DNA of 64,000 nucleotides from contig CAVRXU010000009.1 in the NCBI GenBank assembly GCA_963725155.1, positions 62,001 to 126,000 of the forward strand, written 5' to 3'. The position numbers and the translations under genes were made by a program. This document shows positions 15,308-24,584 of the stretch, piece by piece. Below the pieces are notes generated by a model. It searched no databases. It was given only the letters and a program-made list of their open reading frames with translations, and had not been told where the DNA came from. Each line of letters begins with the position of its first letter. Within the stretch, counting starts at the first letter, position 1. Source of the stretch: DATDAH01 sp963725155. Its GTDB lineage: Bacteria; Actinomycetota; Acidimicrobiia; Acidimicrobiales; DATDAH01.

Positions 15308-18300
15308 ATGACGGGCGATCATGGACGGCTCGAGGGACAGCGGGTGAGCGAGGACGGCGACCGGCTGGCGACCCGGTACGTCCCGGCGGTCGCCGCGGAA
15401 TGGGACCTCGACGCTCCGGGGGACCTCCACCGGGAGCTCGACGCCACGATGTGCTTCGTCGACATCTCCGGCTTCACCAACCTGTCCGAGAAGCTGGCCG
15501 CCCGGGGGCGGATCGGCGCCGAGGAGCTGACCGAGGTCCTGCGGCGGGTGTTCGGCTCGATGATCTCGCTGGCCCACGACCGGGGTGGGAACCTCGTCAA
15601 GTTCGGGGGCGACGCCCTGCTCCTGTTGTTCCACGGCGACGGGCACGTGGTGCAGGCCTGCGGCGCGGCGGTGGAGATGCGCATCGCCCTGCGGGAGTCG
15701 TCCCGGATCGCCACCTCGGTCGGGCGGGTACCGCTGAAGATGTCGGTCGGCCTCCACACCGGCACCATGCACGCCTATCTGGTGGGCGACTCGCACCGGG
15801 AGCTGATCGTCACCGGCCCCGGGGCCACCGGGACGATCGAGATGGAGGCCACGGCCGACGCGGGGGAGATCGTGGTCAGCAGCCCAGTCCGCGACGCCCT
15901 CCCCCGGGGCGCAGCCACCGTGGCCAAGGGCGACGGCTGGGTGTTGAAGTGGCGCAAGGCGCCGGTGGCTCCCGTGGGCGCTCGCCCCCGGCGCGACGTC
16001 CCGATCGAGGCGGTGGTGCGCTGCATCCCGGTCGGCCTGCGCGACCACCTGCAGACCGAGGTCGAGCCCGAGCACCGCGTCGGCGTCGTGGGGTTCGTCA
16101 AGTACAAGGGGGTCGACGACCTGCACCACCGGCTCGGTCCCGACGCGGTGGCCGCCGCCCTCGACGAAGTGACCCGGGTCGTGCAGCACGCCGCGGAGGA
16201 CGAGGGGGTCTGCTTCCTCGCCTCGGACATCGATGCCGACGGCGGCAAGTTCATCCTCACGGCCGGGGTGCCCACCGCGGTGGAGGACGACGAGGGACGG
16301 ATGCTGCGGGCCCTGCGGGTCGTCGCCGACGCGGGCACCGCCCTCCCGATCAAGATCGGGGTCAATCGGGGTCACGTCTTCGCCGGTGAGATCGGGGCCC
16401 GCTTCCGCTCGACCTACACCGTCATGGGTGACACCGTGAACCTGGCGGCCCGCCTGATGGCCGCGGCCCCGGCCGGTGCGCTCTACGCCACCCCGGCCGT
16501 GCTCGACCGGTCGGCGACCATGTTCGAGACCGTCGAGCTCGAGCCGTTCTCCGTCAAGGGGAAGAGCGCCCAGGTCCACGCCTACGGGGTGGGGGCGGAG
16601 GGCGGTGATCGCGATGCCCGGCCGACCGACGAGCTCCCCTTCGTCGGCCGCGAGGTCGAGCTCGCCGCCTTGCAGGCCGCGCTGGGCCGGCTGCAGTCGG
16701 ACGGGGTCGGCGGCGTCATCGAGCTGGTGGGTGAGGTGGGGGCGGGCAAGACGAGGTTGGTCGACGAGGCGACGGCGGGCATCTCGACGCCGATCGTCAC
16801 CATCCGCGGCGAGTCCTACGCCAGCGCCACGCCCTACCGGGCCTTCCGCGACCCGGTGCGGCGGTTCATGGGGGCGGGGGCAGGCGGGCCGGACGGCCAG
16901 CACGCCGCGCTCCGCGACCGGATCCGGGAGCTCGCCCCCCACCTCGAACCGCTCCTCCCCCTCGTCGGTCGGGTCGCCCACGTCGATGTGCCCTCGACGC
17001 CCCAATCAGACGCCATCGAGCCCCGCTTCCTGCCCGACCGCACCGCCGACGTCATCGTCGAGCTGTCGGGCCTCATCGCCGGACCGTCGGTGGTGGTCGT
17101 GGTCGAGGACACCCACTGGCTGGACGACGCGTCGGCCGGCCTGGTGGAACGGATCGCAGCCCGGGCCGGTGAGAAGGGCTGGCTGGTGATCGCCACCCGA
17201 CGGTCCGACACCTCGGCTGTGGAGCTCGAGGGTGCGGTGACCATCGAGCTGGCGCCGCTCGACGAGGACACCGCCACCGCGCTGGTCAACGAAGCGACCG
17301 CGTCGTCGCCCCTGCGCCCCCATGACGTGGCCCGGCTGGTCGAGCAGTCCGGCGGCAACCCGCTGCACCTCGAAGGGTTGCTGGGAGCGCGTCGCGACGC
17401 CGACGACGCCGACTTGCCGGAGTCACTCGAGGCGGTGATCGGCACCCAGATCGACGCCCTGCGGCCCCTGCCCCGCCGGGTCCTGCGCTTCGCCTCGGTG
17501 CTCGGCACGACCATGAGGCTGTCGTCGTTGGAATCGTTCCTGGCCGACGACGCGCTGCGCATCGACCTGGCCACCCGCGAGGACCTCAACCGGTTCATGG
17601 AGCCGGAGGAGCCCGACCGGATCCGCTTCCGTCACGCCGTCGTGCGCGATGCGGCCTACGGAGGGCTGTCGTTCGCCCGTCGCCGACAGCTCCACGCCCG
17701 CGCCGCGGCCATCACCCGCGAGGGCGCCGGCGACGACCCTGACGGGGTCGCCGACATGTTGTCGTTGCACTACTTCCTCGCCCAGGAGTACCCGGAGGCG
17801 TGGACCTACGCCCGCATCGCCGGCGATCGGGCCCGGGACACCGGGGCCAACATGGCCGCGGTGACCCACTACGAACGGGCGCTCGCCGCGGCCCGACGGT
17901 TGGGCACGGTCGGGCCCGACGAGCTCGGAGAGATCTGGACCCGCCTCGGTGACGTCTGCGTCGGCTCTGGACGGTTCGACGAGGCGCTCGACGCCTACGG
18001 TCGGGCCGCCCGCCTGGCCGTCGGCCCCGAGGCCGTGGCCGGCGCGATCCTGAAGCGAGCTCGGGCCTACGAGCGGGCCGGTCGCTTCAGCGTCGCCCTG
18101 CGCGACACGGCCAAGGTCGTCCGGGCGCTCGACGACGCCGACACGACGGAGGCGGTCCAGCTCGCGGCCCGGGCGCTGGCGCTCCGATCCGCGATCCGCT
18201 GCGCCCAGGAACGGCCGGCGGACAGCCTGCGGTTGGCCGAGGCCGCCGTCACCGCGGCCCGCGCCGCGGGTGAGCGCGAGGGTCTCGCCCAGGCGCTGAT

Positions 18301-19123
18301 GATGGTCCACGGGATGACCCGGATGCTCGGTCGGCCCGCGGTCGAGGAGACCGCCCTCGAGGCGCTCGCCATCTACGAGGAGCTGGGCGACCTCACCGGC
18401 CAGTCCAAGGTCCACAACAACCTCGCCTTCGAGCTCTACTACACCGGCGACTGGGACCGGGCCCTCGACCATCTCAACCAGGCCCGCACCACGGCGACCG
18501 GGGCCGGCGACACCGTCCAGTCGGCGCTGGCCAACGCCTTCGTGGGGGAGATCCGGGTGTGCCAGGGCCGGATCGAGGAGGCGGTCGGGCCTCTGACGGT
18601 CGCGGCTCGCACCCTGCGGGCGTCCGGATTCGTCGACGGGGCCACCTACGCCGAGATCAACCTGGCTCGGGCTCGGCTCGCCCTCGGCGACATCGACGGG
18701 GCGATCGCGCTGCTCGACCGGGTGCTGGTGGACGTGGCCGACATGGGCCTCGACAGCAGCGTGCTGGAAGCCGCCATCTACCGAGCCGAGTGCGACATCG
18801 TGGCCGGCGACCCGGCCGCCGCGCTGGCCCGGCTCGGCGAGGCCAAGCGGGCGGCCGGCGAGGAGACGGTGATGTTCGAGGCCGCGCTGGCCCGGGTGGA
18901 CGGTCTGGCCCTGGCCGCGGCGGGGTCCGTCGAGCTCGGCATCGAGCGCATCGACGAGGGCATCGCCACCGCTCGGCAACAGGACGTCGTCTACGACCTG
19001 GCAATGCTCCTGTCGGCCCGGGCCACGCTCGCCGGAGACGATCCCGGCGCCGCGCAGGAGGCGGGTGAGCTACTGGCCCGTCTGGGGGCACGCCCACCCG
19101 CCTCGCTGGAGCTCAGCGCATGA
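15308..19123 (+). CDS. Tandem nucleotide cyclase / AAA ATPase / TPR protein (soluble AC-like)
   Basis: A 1271-residue cytoplasmic signalling protein. Cyclase domain 1 (about 45-200) keeps both metal aspartates (CFVDISGFT and VKFGGDALLLLF). Domain 2 (about 255-425) has lost the first one (VGVVGFVKYKG) but keeps DIDADGGKF and YTVMGDTVNLAARL. This is the catalytic/degenerate pair arrangement of soluble adenylyl cyclase. A P-loop NTPase follows (GEVGAGKT near 475, then VVVVEDTHWLDDAS), then about 500 residues of TPR-like helices. Output is probably cAMP, for which four CNB-domain proteins are encoded in this window. No Shine-Dalgarno is obvious at ATG 15308. Confidence 0.87.
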   Translation: MTGDHGRLEGQRVSEDGDRLATRYVPAVAAEWDLDAPGDLHRELDATMCFVDISGFTNLSEKLAARGRIGAEELTEVLRRVFGSMISLAHDRGGNLVKFGGDALLLLFHGDGHVVQACGAAVEMRIALRESSRIATSVGRVPLKMSVGLHTGTMHAYLVGDSHRELIVTGPGATGTIEMEATADAGEIVVSSPVRDALPRGAATVAKGDGWVLKWRKAPVAPVGARPRRDVPIEAVVRCIPVGLRDHLQTEVEPEHRVGVVGFVKYKGVDDLHHRLGPDAVAAALDEVTRVVQHAAEDEGVCFLASDIDADGGKFILTAGVPTAVEDDEGRMLRALRVVADAGTALPIKIGVNRGHVFAGEIGARFRSTYTVMGDTVNLAARLMAAAPAGALYATPAVLDRSATMFETVELEPFSVKGKSAQVHAYGVGAEGGDRDARPTDELPFVGREVELAALQAALGRLQSDGVGGVIELVGEVGAGKTRLVDEATAGISTPIVTIRGESYASATPYRAFRDPVRRFMGAGAGGPDGQHAALRDRIRELAPHLEPLLPLVGRVAHVDVPSTPQSDAIEPRFLPDRTADVIVELSGLIAGPSVVVVVEDTHWLDDASAGLVERIAARAGEKGWLVIATRRSDTSAVELEGAVTIELAPLDEDTATALVNEATASSPLRPHDVARLVEQSGGNPLHLEGLLGARRDADDADLPESLEAVIGTQIDALRPLPRRVLRFASVLGTTMRLSSLESFLADDALRIDLATREDLNRFMEPEEPDRIRFRHAVVRDAAYGGLSFARRRQLHARAAAITREGAGDDPDGVADMLSLHYFLAQEYPEAWTYARIAGDRARDTGANMAAVTHYERALAAARRLGTVGPDELGEIWTRLGDVCVGSGRFDEALDAYGRAARLAVGPEAVAGAILKRARAYERAGRFSVALRDTAKVVRALDDADTTEAVQLAARALALRSAIRCAQERPADSLRLAEAAVTAARAAGEREGLAQALMMVHGMTRMLGRPAVEETALEALAIYEELGDLTGQSKVHNNLAFELYYTGDWDRALDHLNQARTTATGAGDTVQSALANAFVGEIRVCQGRIEEAVGPLTVAARTLRASGFVDGATYAEINLARARLALGDIDGAIALLDRVLVDVADMGLDSSVLEAAIYRAECDIVAGDPAAALARLGEAKRAAGEETVMFEAALARVDGLALAAAGSVELGIERIDEGIATARQQDVVYDLAMLLSARATLAGDDPGAAQEAGELLARLGARPPASLELSA

Positions 19124-19127
19124 GGGC

Positions 19128-20474
19128 CTAGCGGGACACCCGCGGGTCGTCGCTGAGCAGGAGCACCTCGGTGACCTGAGTCTGGCCGTCGACCAGGTTG
19201 CTCTGCTGGTAGGCGAGGCACCCGCTCAACCCGGAGATGGGCACGACGGCGGCCATCCGCTGGTCGGCCGTGAGCCCATCCGGATCGTAGGTGCCGCCGC
19301 ACCACTGCAGCGGGTTGGGACCGTCGCCGAAGTCGATCGTGGTCGAGTTGGCGATCGGGTAGGTGGCCGGCTCGGGGTCCCACTCCACGAGCCACTCGAA
19401 CTGGGCGGTCTCCTGGCCGGTCAGGCCCGCGATGAAGTCCACCGTCTGCTTGCCGGTTTCGGAGTCGAACCCGGCGTCGAGGGTGTACGGAACGAGCTCG
19501 CAGTCGCCCTCCTTGTTCTGCATGCGGGCGACGGAGGAGCTCGTGGACGGGCTCTCGGGATCGCTCGGCACGTCGACGGTGGCGGTGTCGTTGCAGTCCA
19601 GCGTGGCGTCGTAGGTGATCAGCTCCTGGGTGACCACGTGGAAGATCGAGTCCTTGGGGTCCACCGACAGGGTCGCGCCGACCGGGCCCGGTGCCGTGCC
19701 GTCGGCACCCCCTTCGAGGGAGAACGCCCCCTTGGACCGACTCGAGGGGTCGAGCCGGAGGACGATCGTGTCGAAGGGCCCCGGCGAAGGCTGGCCGCCC
19801 GGCGGGTTCTTGGTGTCGAGCCGGAAGTTGTCACGGTCCGCAGAGTCCGGTCCGCAGTCACTCAGGGTGTGCGAGCAACCGAGGAGCAGCTGGCCGACCC
19901 GGGTTCCCTGCGGGCCGCCCACGAAGAACTCAGCCCGTACGACCGCGTCGTACTTGCGTTCGAAATCGATCTCCGCCCAGTCCACGAGTGCGCCGTCGAC
20001 CCCTATGCCGGAGCCGAGGGAGAAGATCAGGCTCTGACCCTTCGAGCCGGTCTTGTTGACCTGGGCGCACGGTTCTCCCGTTCCCTCATTGAGGGCCTTG
20101 ACCCCGATGCTGTCCCTCCGTTGCCCGAGCGACGATCCGTTCGGACCGGGCGTCAGCGTCACCAGGCGGGGTGATGCGGCGAGGGTCGCCCGGCAGTCGT
20201 TGGCGGTGGTGATCGTCTGGGTGAGCGCGGGGGCGGCCACCGGCTCGAACCGGAAGTAGTCCGAGGTGCCGAGGTGCAGGCGCAACAGCCCGGCGGCCTC
20301 CGTGCAGCTGTAGACGACCCCGCCGGACGGCGGACTGACGTCGGTGCATCCCGGCGGCGGCTGTGTGTCGCCGGGCGCCGCGCCGGCATCGAAGGCCGCC
20401 ATCGTCGCCAGACCTGCCGCAACCAGGCTGATGACCGCTGCGACGGCGGCCAAGCCTCGTAGTCGAGTGCTCAT
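19128..20474 (-). CDS. Secreted protein of unknown function
   Basis: A 448-residue exported protein. A signal peptide (RLRGLAAVAAVISLVAAGLA then AAFDAGAAPG) precedes a beta-rich, cysteine-containing mature chain with GCTDVSPPSGGVVYSC, CSHTLSDCGPDS and WCGGTYDPDG. No transmembrane anchor or LPXTG. No family recognised. The long in-frame upstream extension overlaps the divergent phosphoesterase and lacks signal features. ATG 20474 has GAAGGGAA upstream, and a TACGGT hexamer lies at 20509-20504. It ends 4 nt after the cyclase gene on the opposite strand. Confidence 0.7.
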   Translation of the reverse strand: MSTRLRGLAAVAAVISLVAAGLATMAAFDAGAAPGDTQPPPGCTDVSPPSGGVVYSCTEAAGLLRLHLGTSDYFRFEPVAAPALTQTITTANDCRATLAASPRLVTLTPGPNGSSLGQRRDSIGVKALNEGTGEPCAQVNKTGSKGQSLIFSLGSGIGVDGALVDWAEIDFERKYDAVVRAEFFVGGPQGTRVGQLLLGCSHTLSDCGPDSADRDNFRLDTKNPPGGQPSPGPFDTIVLRLDPSSRSKGAFSLEGGADGTAPGPVGATLSVDPKDSIFHVVTQELITYDATLDCNDTATVDVPSDPESPSTSSSVARMQNKEGDCELVPYTLDAGFDSETGKQTVDFIAGLTGQETAQFEWLVEWDPEPATYPIANSTTIDFGDGPNPLQWCGGTYDPDGLTADQRMAAVVPISGLSGCLAYQQSNLVDGQTQVTEVLLLSDDPRVSR

Positions 20475-20503
20475 GAGGTTCCCTTCCCGCATTCGGAAAC
20501 CGG

Positions 20504-20509
20504 ACCGTA
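20504..20509 (-). promoter_or_regulatory. -10 hexamer TACGGT of the secreted protein gene
   Basis: Minus-strand TACGGTCCGG, 30 bp before ATG 20474, in the same sequence context as TACGGT elements at 11405 and 39965. Confidence 0.4.
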
Positions 20510-20579
20510 CATCGCCTGGCGCGACACGACCATTCCGGTGACCAGGGGAAACGGTCGGTGGCGATGCGACACTGTCGCC

Positions 20580-21320
20580 TTGCGCGCCCTGCTCGTGTCC
20601 GACCTCCACTACGACCTGCGGAAGCTCGACTGGGTCCTGGAGCAGGCCGTCGACATCGACCTCCTGGTGGTCGCGGGCGACCTGTTGAACATCGCGTCGA
20701 GCGTCCCCTTGGACGCCCAGATCACCGTCGTGCTGGAGTACGTGGCCCGGTTCGCCGAGCAGACGGCCACGGTCGTCTGCTCGGGCAACCACGACCTCGA
20801 CCACCGGGACGAGACCGGCGAGAAGGCAACCGGCTGGCTCTCCGACGCCCGGGATCGGGGGGCGGTGGTCGACGGCGACACCGCGGTGATCGGGGACTGG
20901 TTGGTGACAGCCTGCGCCTGGTGGGAGGGGCCGGAGACGCTGCGACAGCTCGAGGACAACCTGGCCGAGGCCGCCCGGTCGAGGACCGGCCGTTGGCTGT
21001 GGGCCTACCACGGCCCTCCGGAAGGTCCCCTGTCATGGACCGGCTCGCAGCACTACGCCGACCCGGAGCTCCCGAGACTGCTCGATCTCCATCACCCCGA
21101 CGTCGTCCTCTGCGGCCACATCCACCAGGCGCCCTTCGTCGCCGACGGCGGTTGGGTCGAGCAACGAGGCGCCACCTGGCTCTTCAACAGCGGTTTCCAG
21201 CCGGGTCCGGTGCCGGCCCACACGTTCCTCGACCTCGACGAGGGCACCGCCAGTTGGTGGTCGTCCGTGGACTCGGGTGAGGCGTCGTTCGGCGACCGTG
21301 CCCTTGTCCGCGATCAGTAG
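20580..21320 (+). CDS. Metallophosphoesterase
   Basis: A 246-residue calcineurin-like phosphoesterase. Metal motifs in order: DLHYD (residues 7-11, the D-x-H motif), VAGDLLN, CSGNHDLDHRD, WAYHGPP and CGHIHQ. It hydrolyses phosphodiesters or monoesters with two metals; cyclic nucleotides are possible but unproven, though the neighbourhood of a cyclase makes it worth asking. TTG 20580 gives the usual start (L/MRALLVSDLHYD) and GACACT lies exactly 6 nt before it. GTG 20538 is a longer alternative. It overlaps the convergent CNB gene by 7 nt. Confidence 0.82.
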   Translation: MRALLVSDLHYDLRKLDWVLEQAVDIDLLVVAGDLLNIASSVPLDAQITVVLEYVARFAEQTATVVCSGNHDLDHRDETGEKATGWLSDARDRGAVVDGDTAVIGDWLVTACAWWEGPETLRQLEDNLAEAARSRTGRWLWAYHGPPEGPLSWTGSQHYADPELPRLLDLHHPDVVLCGHIHQAPFVADGGWVEQRGATWLFNSGFQPGPVPAHTFLDLDEGTASWWSSVDSGEASFGDRALVRDQ

Positions 21321-21805
21321 TCGGGCGACCGGTCGGAACCGGGCTCGATGACCACAGGGGGGCGGGCAGCCAGCTGTCCGAGGACCGAGTCGATCACCGT
21401 CAGCTGGTCCTCCGCCCCCGTGTACTGACCGCGAAGGTCGGCCAGATAGGCCAGCAGGCGGTGGAGCCGGCCGGCCAGCTGACGGGCCAGCTCGAGGGCG
21501 ATCTCGGGGTGGCTGGCGAAGAAGGCTTCCGGATCGCCGATCAGACGGACCGTCGACGGCTCAGCGGCCACGACCGTCGCGCTGCGGGCCGTCCCCAGGA
21601 GCGCACCGATCTCGCCCACGAAGGTCCCGGGAATGGAGAGCTGGGCGAGTTGGATGTCGTCGAGCTCGACCCGTAGACCTCCCGCGAGGAGCACGGCGAC
21701 CTCGTCGCGGCCCGAGCCCCCCTTCCCGAACAACACCTCGCCGACGTCCAGTCGGCGCTCAGGCAGGTCACGGGTCAGGGCGAGGACGTCTGATGGACTG
21801 CTCAC
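21314..21805 (-). CDS. Stand-alone cyclic-nucleotide-binding (CNB) domain protein
   Basis: A 163-residue protein with one CNB fold and no HTH. The phosphate-binding cassette reads FVGEIGALLGTARSATVVA, keeping the Glu and Arg-Ser contacts expected for cNMP. A C-terminal helical stretch follows (ALELARQLAGRLHRLLAYLADLRG). GTG 21805 is supported by TATCGT ending 6 nt upstream; the longer ATG start at 21910 is not. It is divergent from the MFS-CNB fusion, so the two may be controlled together. Partner unknown. Confidence 0.82.
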   Translation of the reverse strand: MSSPSDVLALTRDLPERRLDVGEVLFGKGGSGRDEVAVLLAGGLRVELDDIQLAQLSIPGTFVGEIGALLGTARSATVVAAEPSTVRLIGDPEAFFASHPEIALELARQLAGRLHRLLAYLADLRGQYTGAEDQLTVIDSVLGQLAARPPVVIEPGSDRSPDY

Positions 21806-21929
21806 TGCTCGACGATACTCAGCGCCACCGCTCAGATCGTGGTGAGGTCGCCCCACCTGCTCGTTACGGGCCTGTGAAGAGCGTCTGACACCAGGGAATT
21901 CGGCGGTCATCGCTCGTTACCTTCGGTCG

Positions 21930-23543
21930 GTGGCCCCACGAGGCAGACCGCTCCGTCGGGTCATGGAATCACCGGACCTCCGCCGGCTGGCGCTGGCGTA
22001 CGTCGTCTTCGTCGTCGCCGACCTGAGCACCTACATCGCCATCCTCGTCTACGCCTACGAGCGGGGCGGTACCGGTGCCGTGGCGTTCGCCGCCGCCATC
22101 CAACTGGCGCCGTCGGCCCTGATCGCTCCGTTCGCGGCGACGGCGGGGGACCGCCACGGGCCGGCTGTCCTCCTGCGACGCCGGTATCTCGCCCTCGGGT
22201 TGTCCTGTGCAGCCGGCGCCGCGGTCCTGGTCGCCGACGGGCCCCCCACGTTCGCCTACGCGGCCGCGGCCCTGATCTCGGTGACCGTGGCGGCGACCCG
22301 GCCACTTCACCGCAGCCTCCTGCCCGAGGTGGCCGACGGGCCCGAGGATCTCACCGCGGCGAACGCCGTGCTCTCCAGCGCCGAAGGGATCGGCAGCCTC
22401 TTGGCCCCCCTCCTCGCCGGGCTGGTCCTGGCCCTGCTGTCCGTGGGCGCCGTCTTTGCCATTGCCGCCGCCCTTCTCGTACCCGCGGGCCTGGGCCTGG
22501 CCACCCTGCACCACCATCACCGTCCGCCGCTCACCCGCGCTCCGGCCAGCGCCCGCAGCGAGTTGCGTGACGGCCTGCGTGTCCTGCGTCAGGGCCCCGG
22601 CGCCCGAGCCGCCCTGGGGAGCATCGTGGCCATCAACGTCGCCATGGGCGCGGCCCGCGTGCTGGTGGTCCCGCTCGCCGTCGACACGTTGGCCGTCGGG
22701 GAGGCGGCGGTGGGGTGGCTGAGTGCCGGGCTCGGGGCCGGGATGGTGCTTGGCGGGGTCGCCGCCGGCCTCTTCGCCGCCCGGGCCCAACTGAGTCGCT
22801 GGGTGGCCCAGGGCCTCGTGGTGTGGGGAGCGGTGTTGGCGACGGTCGGCTACACCCCCGATCTCGCCGCGGCGGTCCTCGTCCTGGTGGTGGCCGCCAC
22901 CGGCGCCACGGTCGCGGATCTGGCCACCCGGACGCTCCTTCAGCGGCTCGTCCCCGGTCCGCTGCTGACCCGAGCCCTCGGTGTGGCCGAAGCGGTCTTC
23001 ATCGGTTCCACCTTCGTCGGGGCGGTCGTCGCCGCGCCCCTCGACTCCCTGTTCACGGTGCCCGAGGCGTTCGCGATCGTCGGCGCCGCGACCGTGGTGG
23101 CCGCCTTGACCTCGGGTTGGGTTCTCAGTCGCGCGGAGCAGGGCACGGCGTCCCCCGAGCGCCAACTCGGCCTCCTGCGCCTGCTCCCCATCACCCGGGC
23201 CCTCGACCCGGCGACCATGGAAGGCCTCGCCCTGCGCCTCGAGCGGGTCGGCGTCGACGCCGGGAAGCAGGTGATCACCGAGGGTGAGGTCGGGGATCGC
23301 TTTTACATCGTCGAGCGGGGTGTCTTCGGCGTGCGTCGCGACCGGGGATCCCTGGCCGAGTTGGGCCCAGGGGACTTCTTCGGCGAGGTGGCGCTGCTCC
23401 TCGACGAGCCCCGGAACGCCACCGTCAACGCCCGAACGGCCGGCGAGTTGTGGACCCTGGAACGGGCCGACTTCATCGAGGCGCTGACCGGTACGCCCCA
23501 GGCCCACGATGTGGCCAACGGCATCGTCGACGAGAGACGGTGA
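21930..23543 (+). CDS. MFS transporter with C-terminal cyclic-nucleotide-binding domain
   Basis: A 537-residue fusion. Residues about 10-400 form a 12-helix major facilitator. Residues about 415-530 form a CNB domain with the standard cassette FFGEVALLLDEPRNATVNA and lead-in KQVITEGEVGDRFYIVERG. The cassette residues look intact, so transport may be gated or tuned by cAMP (inference). GTG 21930 lies exactly 6 nt after TACCTT (21918-21923), suggesting a leaderless transcript. Substrate unknown. Confidence 0.85.
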   Translation: MAPRGRPLRRVMESPDLRRLALAYVVFVVADLSTYIAILVYAYERGGTGAVAFAAAIQLAPSALIAPFAATAGDRHGPAVLLRRRYLALGLSCAAGAAVLVADGPPTFAYAAAALISVTVAATRPLHRSLLPEVADGPEDLTAANAVLSSAEGIGSLLAPLLAGLVLALLSVGAVFAIAAALLVPAGLGLATLHHHHRPPLTRAPASARSELRDGLRVLRQGPGARAALGSIVAINVAMGAARVLVVPLAVDTLAVGEAAVGWLSAGLGAGMVLGGVAAGLFAARAQLSRWVAQGLVVWGAVLATVGYTPDLAAAVLVLVVAATGATVADLATRTLLQRLVPGPLLTRALGVAEAVFIGSTFVGAVVAAPLDSLFTVPEAFAIVGAATVVAALTSGWVLSRAEQGTASPERQLGLLRLLPITRALDPATMEGLALRLERVGVDAGKQVITEGEVGDRFYIVERGVFGVRRDRGSLAELGPGDFFGEVALLLDEPRNATVNARTAGELWTLERADFIEALTGTPQAHDVANGIVDERR

Positions 23544-23599
23544 TCGGTGATCGGCGGTCGCCGTCCCCGTCGGCTGGCCCGGCCCGGCGTCGCCCATGG

Positions 23600-23652
23600 T
23601 CGTTCAACCGACGGGACCGGGGCGTGACAAACTGACGGGCCGCGTTGAACGA
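23600..23652. promoter_or_regulatory. 9-bp inverted repeat upstream of a universal stress gene
   Basis: TCGTTCAAC (23600-23608) and GTTGAACGA (23644-23652) are perfect complements 35 bp apart, ending 24 bp before the stress-protein ATG at 23677. The spacer holds GTGACAAACTGAC, which could contain promoter elements. Spacing suits a dimer-of-dimers operator or a looped pair. Confidence 0.35.
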
Positions 23653-23676
23653 TCAGCGCGACGGGAGGTGTCAGCG

Positions 23677-24096
23677 ATGGAGACGGTGATCGCCGGGGTC
23701 GACGGGAGCGAGACGGCGTTGGAGGCCGCTCGGGCCGCCGCCGACCTGGCCAAGCGATTGGGCGCCAACCTCCACCTCGTCATGGCGATCAGCCCCCACA
23801 AGCAGCAGACCGTGCGCGGTGGTGGCGGAGAGGCCTGGACGATCAACACGTTCGACTCGGCGGAGCAGAAGCTGAGCGCCATCGCCGGGCAGATCCGTGG
23901 CGGGCCCGGGGTCACGTCCTCGGTCGTCGAGGGCGATCCCGCCAAGTGCCTCGTGGCCGAGGCCGAGCGGCTCGACGCCGAGGTGATCGTGGTCGGCAAC
24001 AAGCGCGTCCACGGCCCGGGCCGAGTCCTCGGGGCAATCGGGCTCGAGGTCGTGCGGCGCGCCCCCTGCGCGGTCCACATCGTCAAGACCACGTGA
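23677..24096 (+). CDS. Universal stress protein (variant nucleotide loop)
   Basis: A 139-residue UspA domain starting METVIAGVDGSETALEAARA. The C-terminal loop reads VVGNKRVHGPGRVLGAIG: the second glycine of the ATP motif is Arg and the terminal Ser/Thr is Ala, so it is probably not a standard ATP-binding member. GGGAGGTG ends 6 nt before ATG 23677. It is followed after a hairpin by a CNB protein on the same strand. Confidence 0.85.
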   Translation: METVIAGVDGSETALEAARAAADLAKRLGANLHLVMAISPHKQQTVRGGGGEAWTINTFDSAEQKLSAIAGQIRGGPGVTSSVVEGDPAKCLVAEAERLDAEVIVVGNKRVHGPGRVLGAIGLEVVRRAPCAVHIVKTT

Positions 24097-24118
24097 CCGG
24101 GGCCGGACGTTGCCCCGG
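24097..24118 (+). terminator. Hairpin after the stress gene
   Basis: CCGGGGC (24097-24103) and GCCCCGG (24112-24118), 7-bp perfect stem, 8-nt loop, directly after the stop codon. No T-tract, so it may be only partial. Confidence 0.4.
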
Positions 24119-24143
24119 ACGACCGAGGGCAGGAAGGTAGACC

Positions 24144-24584
24144 ATGGCCAGGAGAAGCCAGAAGGCGCCGAAGGCGTACCTCGATCGGCTCCGGGCCGTG
24201 CCCCTCTTCGCCGCGTGCGACGACGACGAGCTGAACGAGCTCGCCGCCCTCGGCACCGAGGTGGAGGTGCCGAGCGGCCAGTCCCTGATGGCCGAGGGCG
24301 ACTTCTCGAGGGACGCCTATCTCGTCATGGGCGGGAGCGCCACCTGCCTGAAGGGGGGCGTGGAGATCGCCCGCTTCGGACCGGGTGACTTCTTCGGCGA
24401 GATGGCCTTGATCGGCGATCGCCCCCGTTCGGCGACCGTGGTGGCCGACGACGATCTCAGTGTGCGCGCCTTCCACGCCGGCGAGTTCCGGCAGCTGCTG
24501 ACCGACGTCCCGGGGATCGCGGTGAAGGTGCTCTGGGCCACGGCCGAGCGCCTCATGGACGCCGAGGCGGCACCGACGCACTGA
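24144..24584 (+). CDS. Stand-alone cyclic-nucleotide-binding domain protein
   Basis: A 146-residue protein: short basic N-terminus, then one CNB domain. The line RLRAVPLFAACDDDELNELA is the usual entry to Crp-type domains, and the cassette FFGEMALIGDRPRSATVVA is complete, so cAMP or cGMP binding is expected. No HTH, so it should act through a partner protein. AGGAAGG precedes the ATG. It shares strand and spacing with the stress gene upstream, and a strong hairpin follows. Confidence 0.85.
   Translation: MARRSQKAPKAYLDRLRAVPLFAACDDDELNELAALGTEVEVPSGQSLMAEGDFSRDAYLVMGGSATCLKGGVEIARFGPGDFFGEMALIGDRPRSATVVADDDLSVRAFHAGEFRQLLTDVPGIAVKVLWATAERLMDAEAAPTH

Noticed and set aside
19128..21011. Extension of the secreted protein to 627 residues
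   Set aside because: The extra N-terminus lies antisense to the phosphoesterase and would bury the signal peptide; ATG 20474 has a ribosome site.
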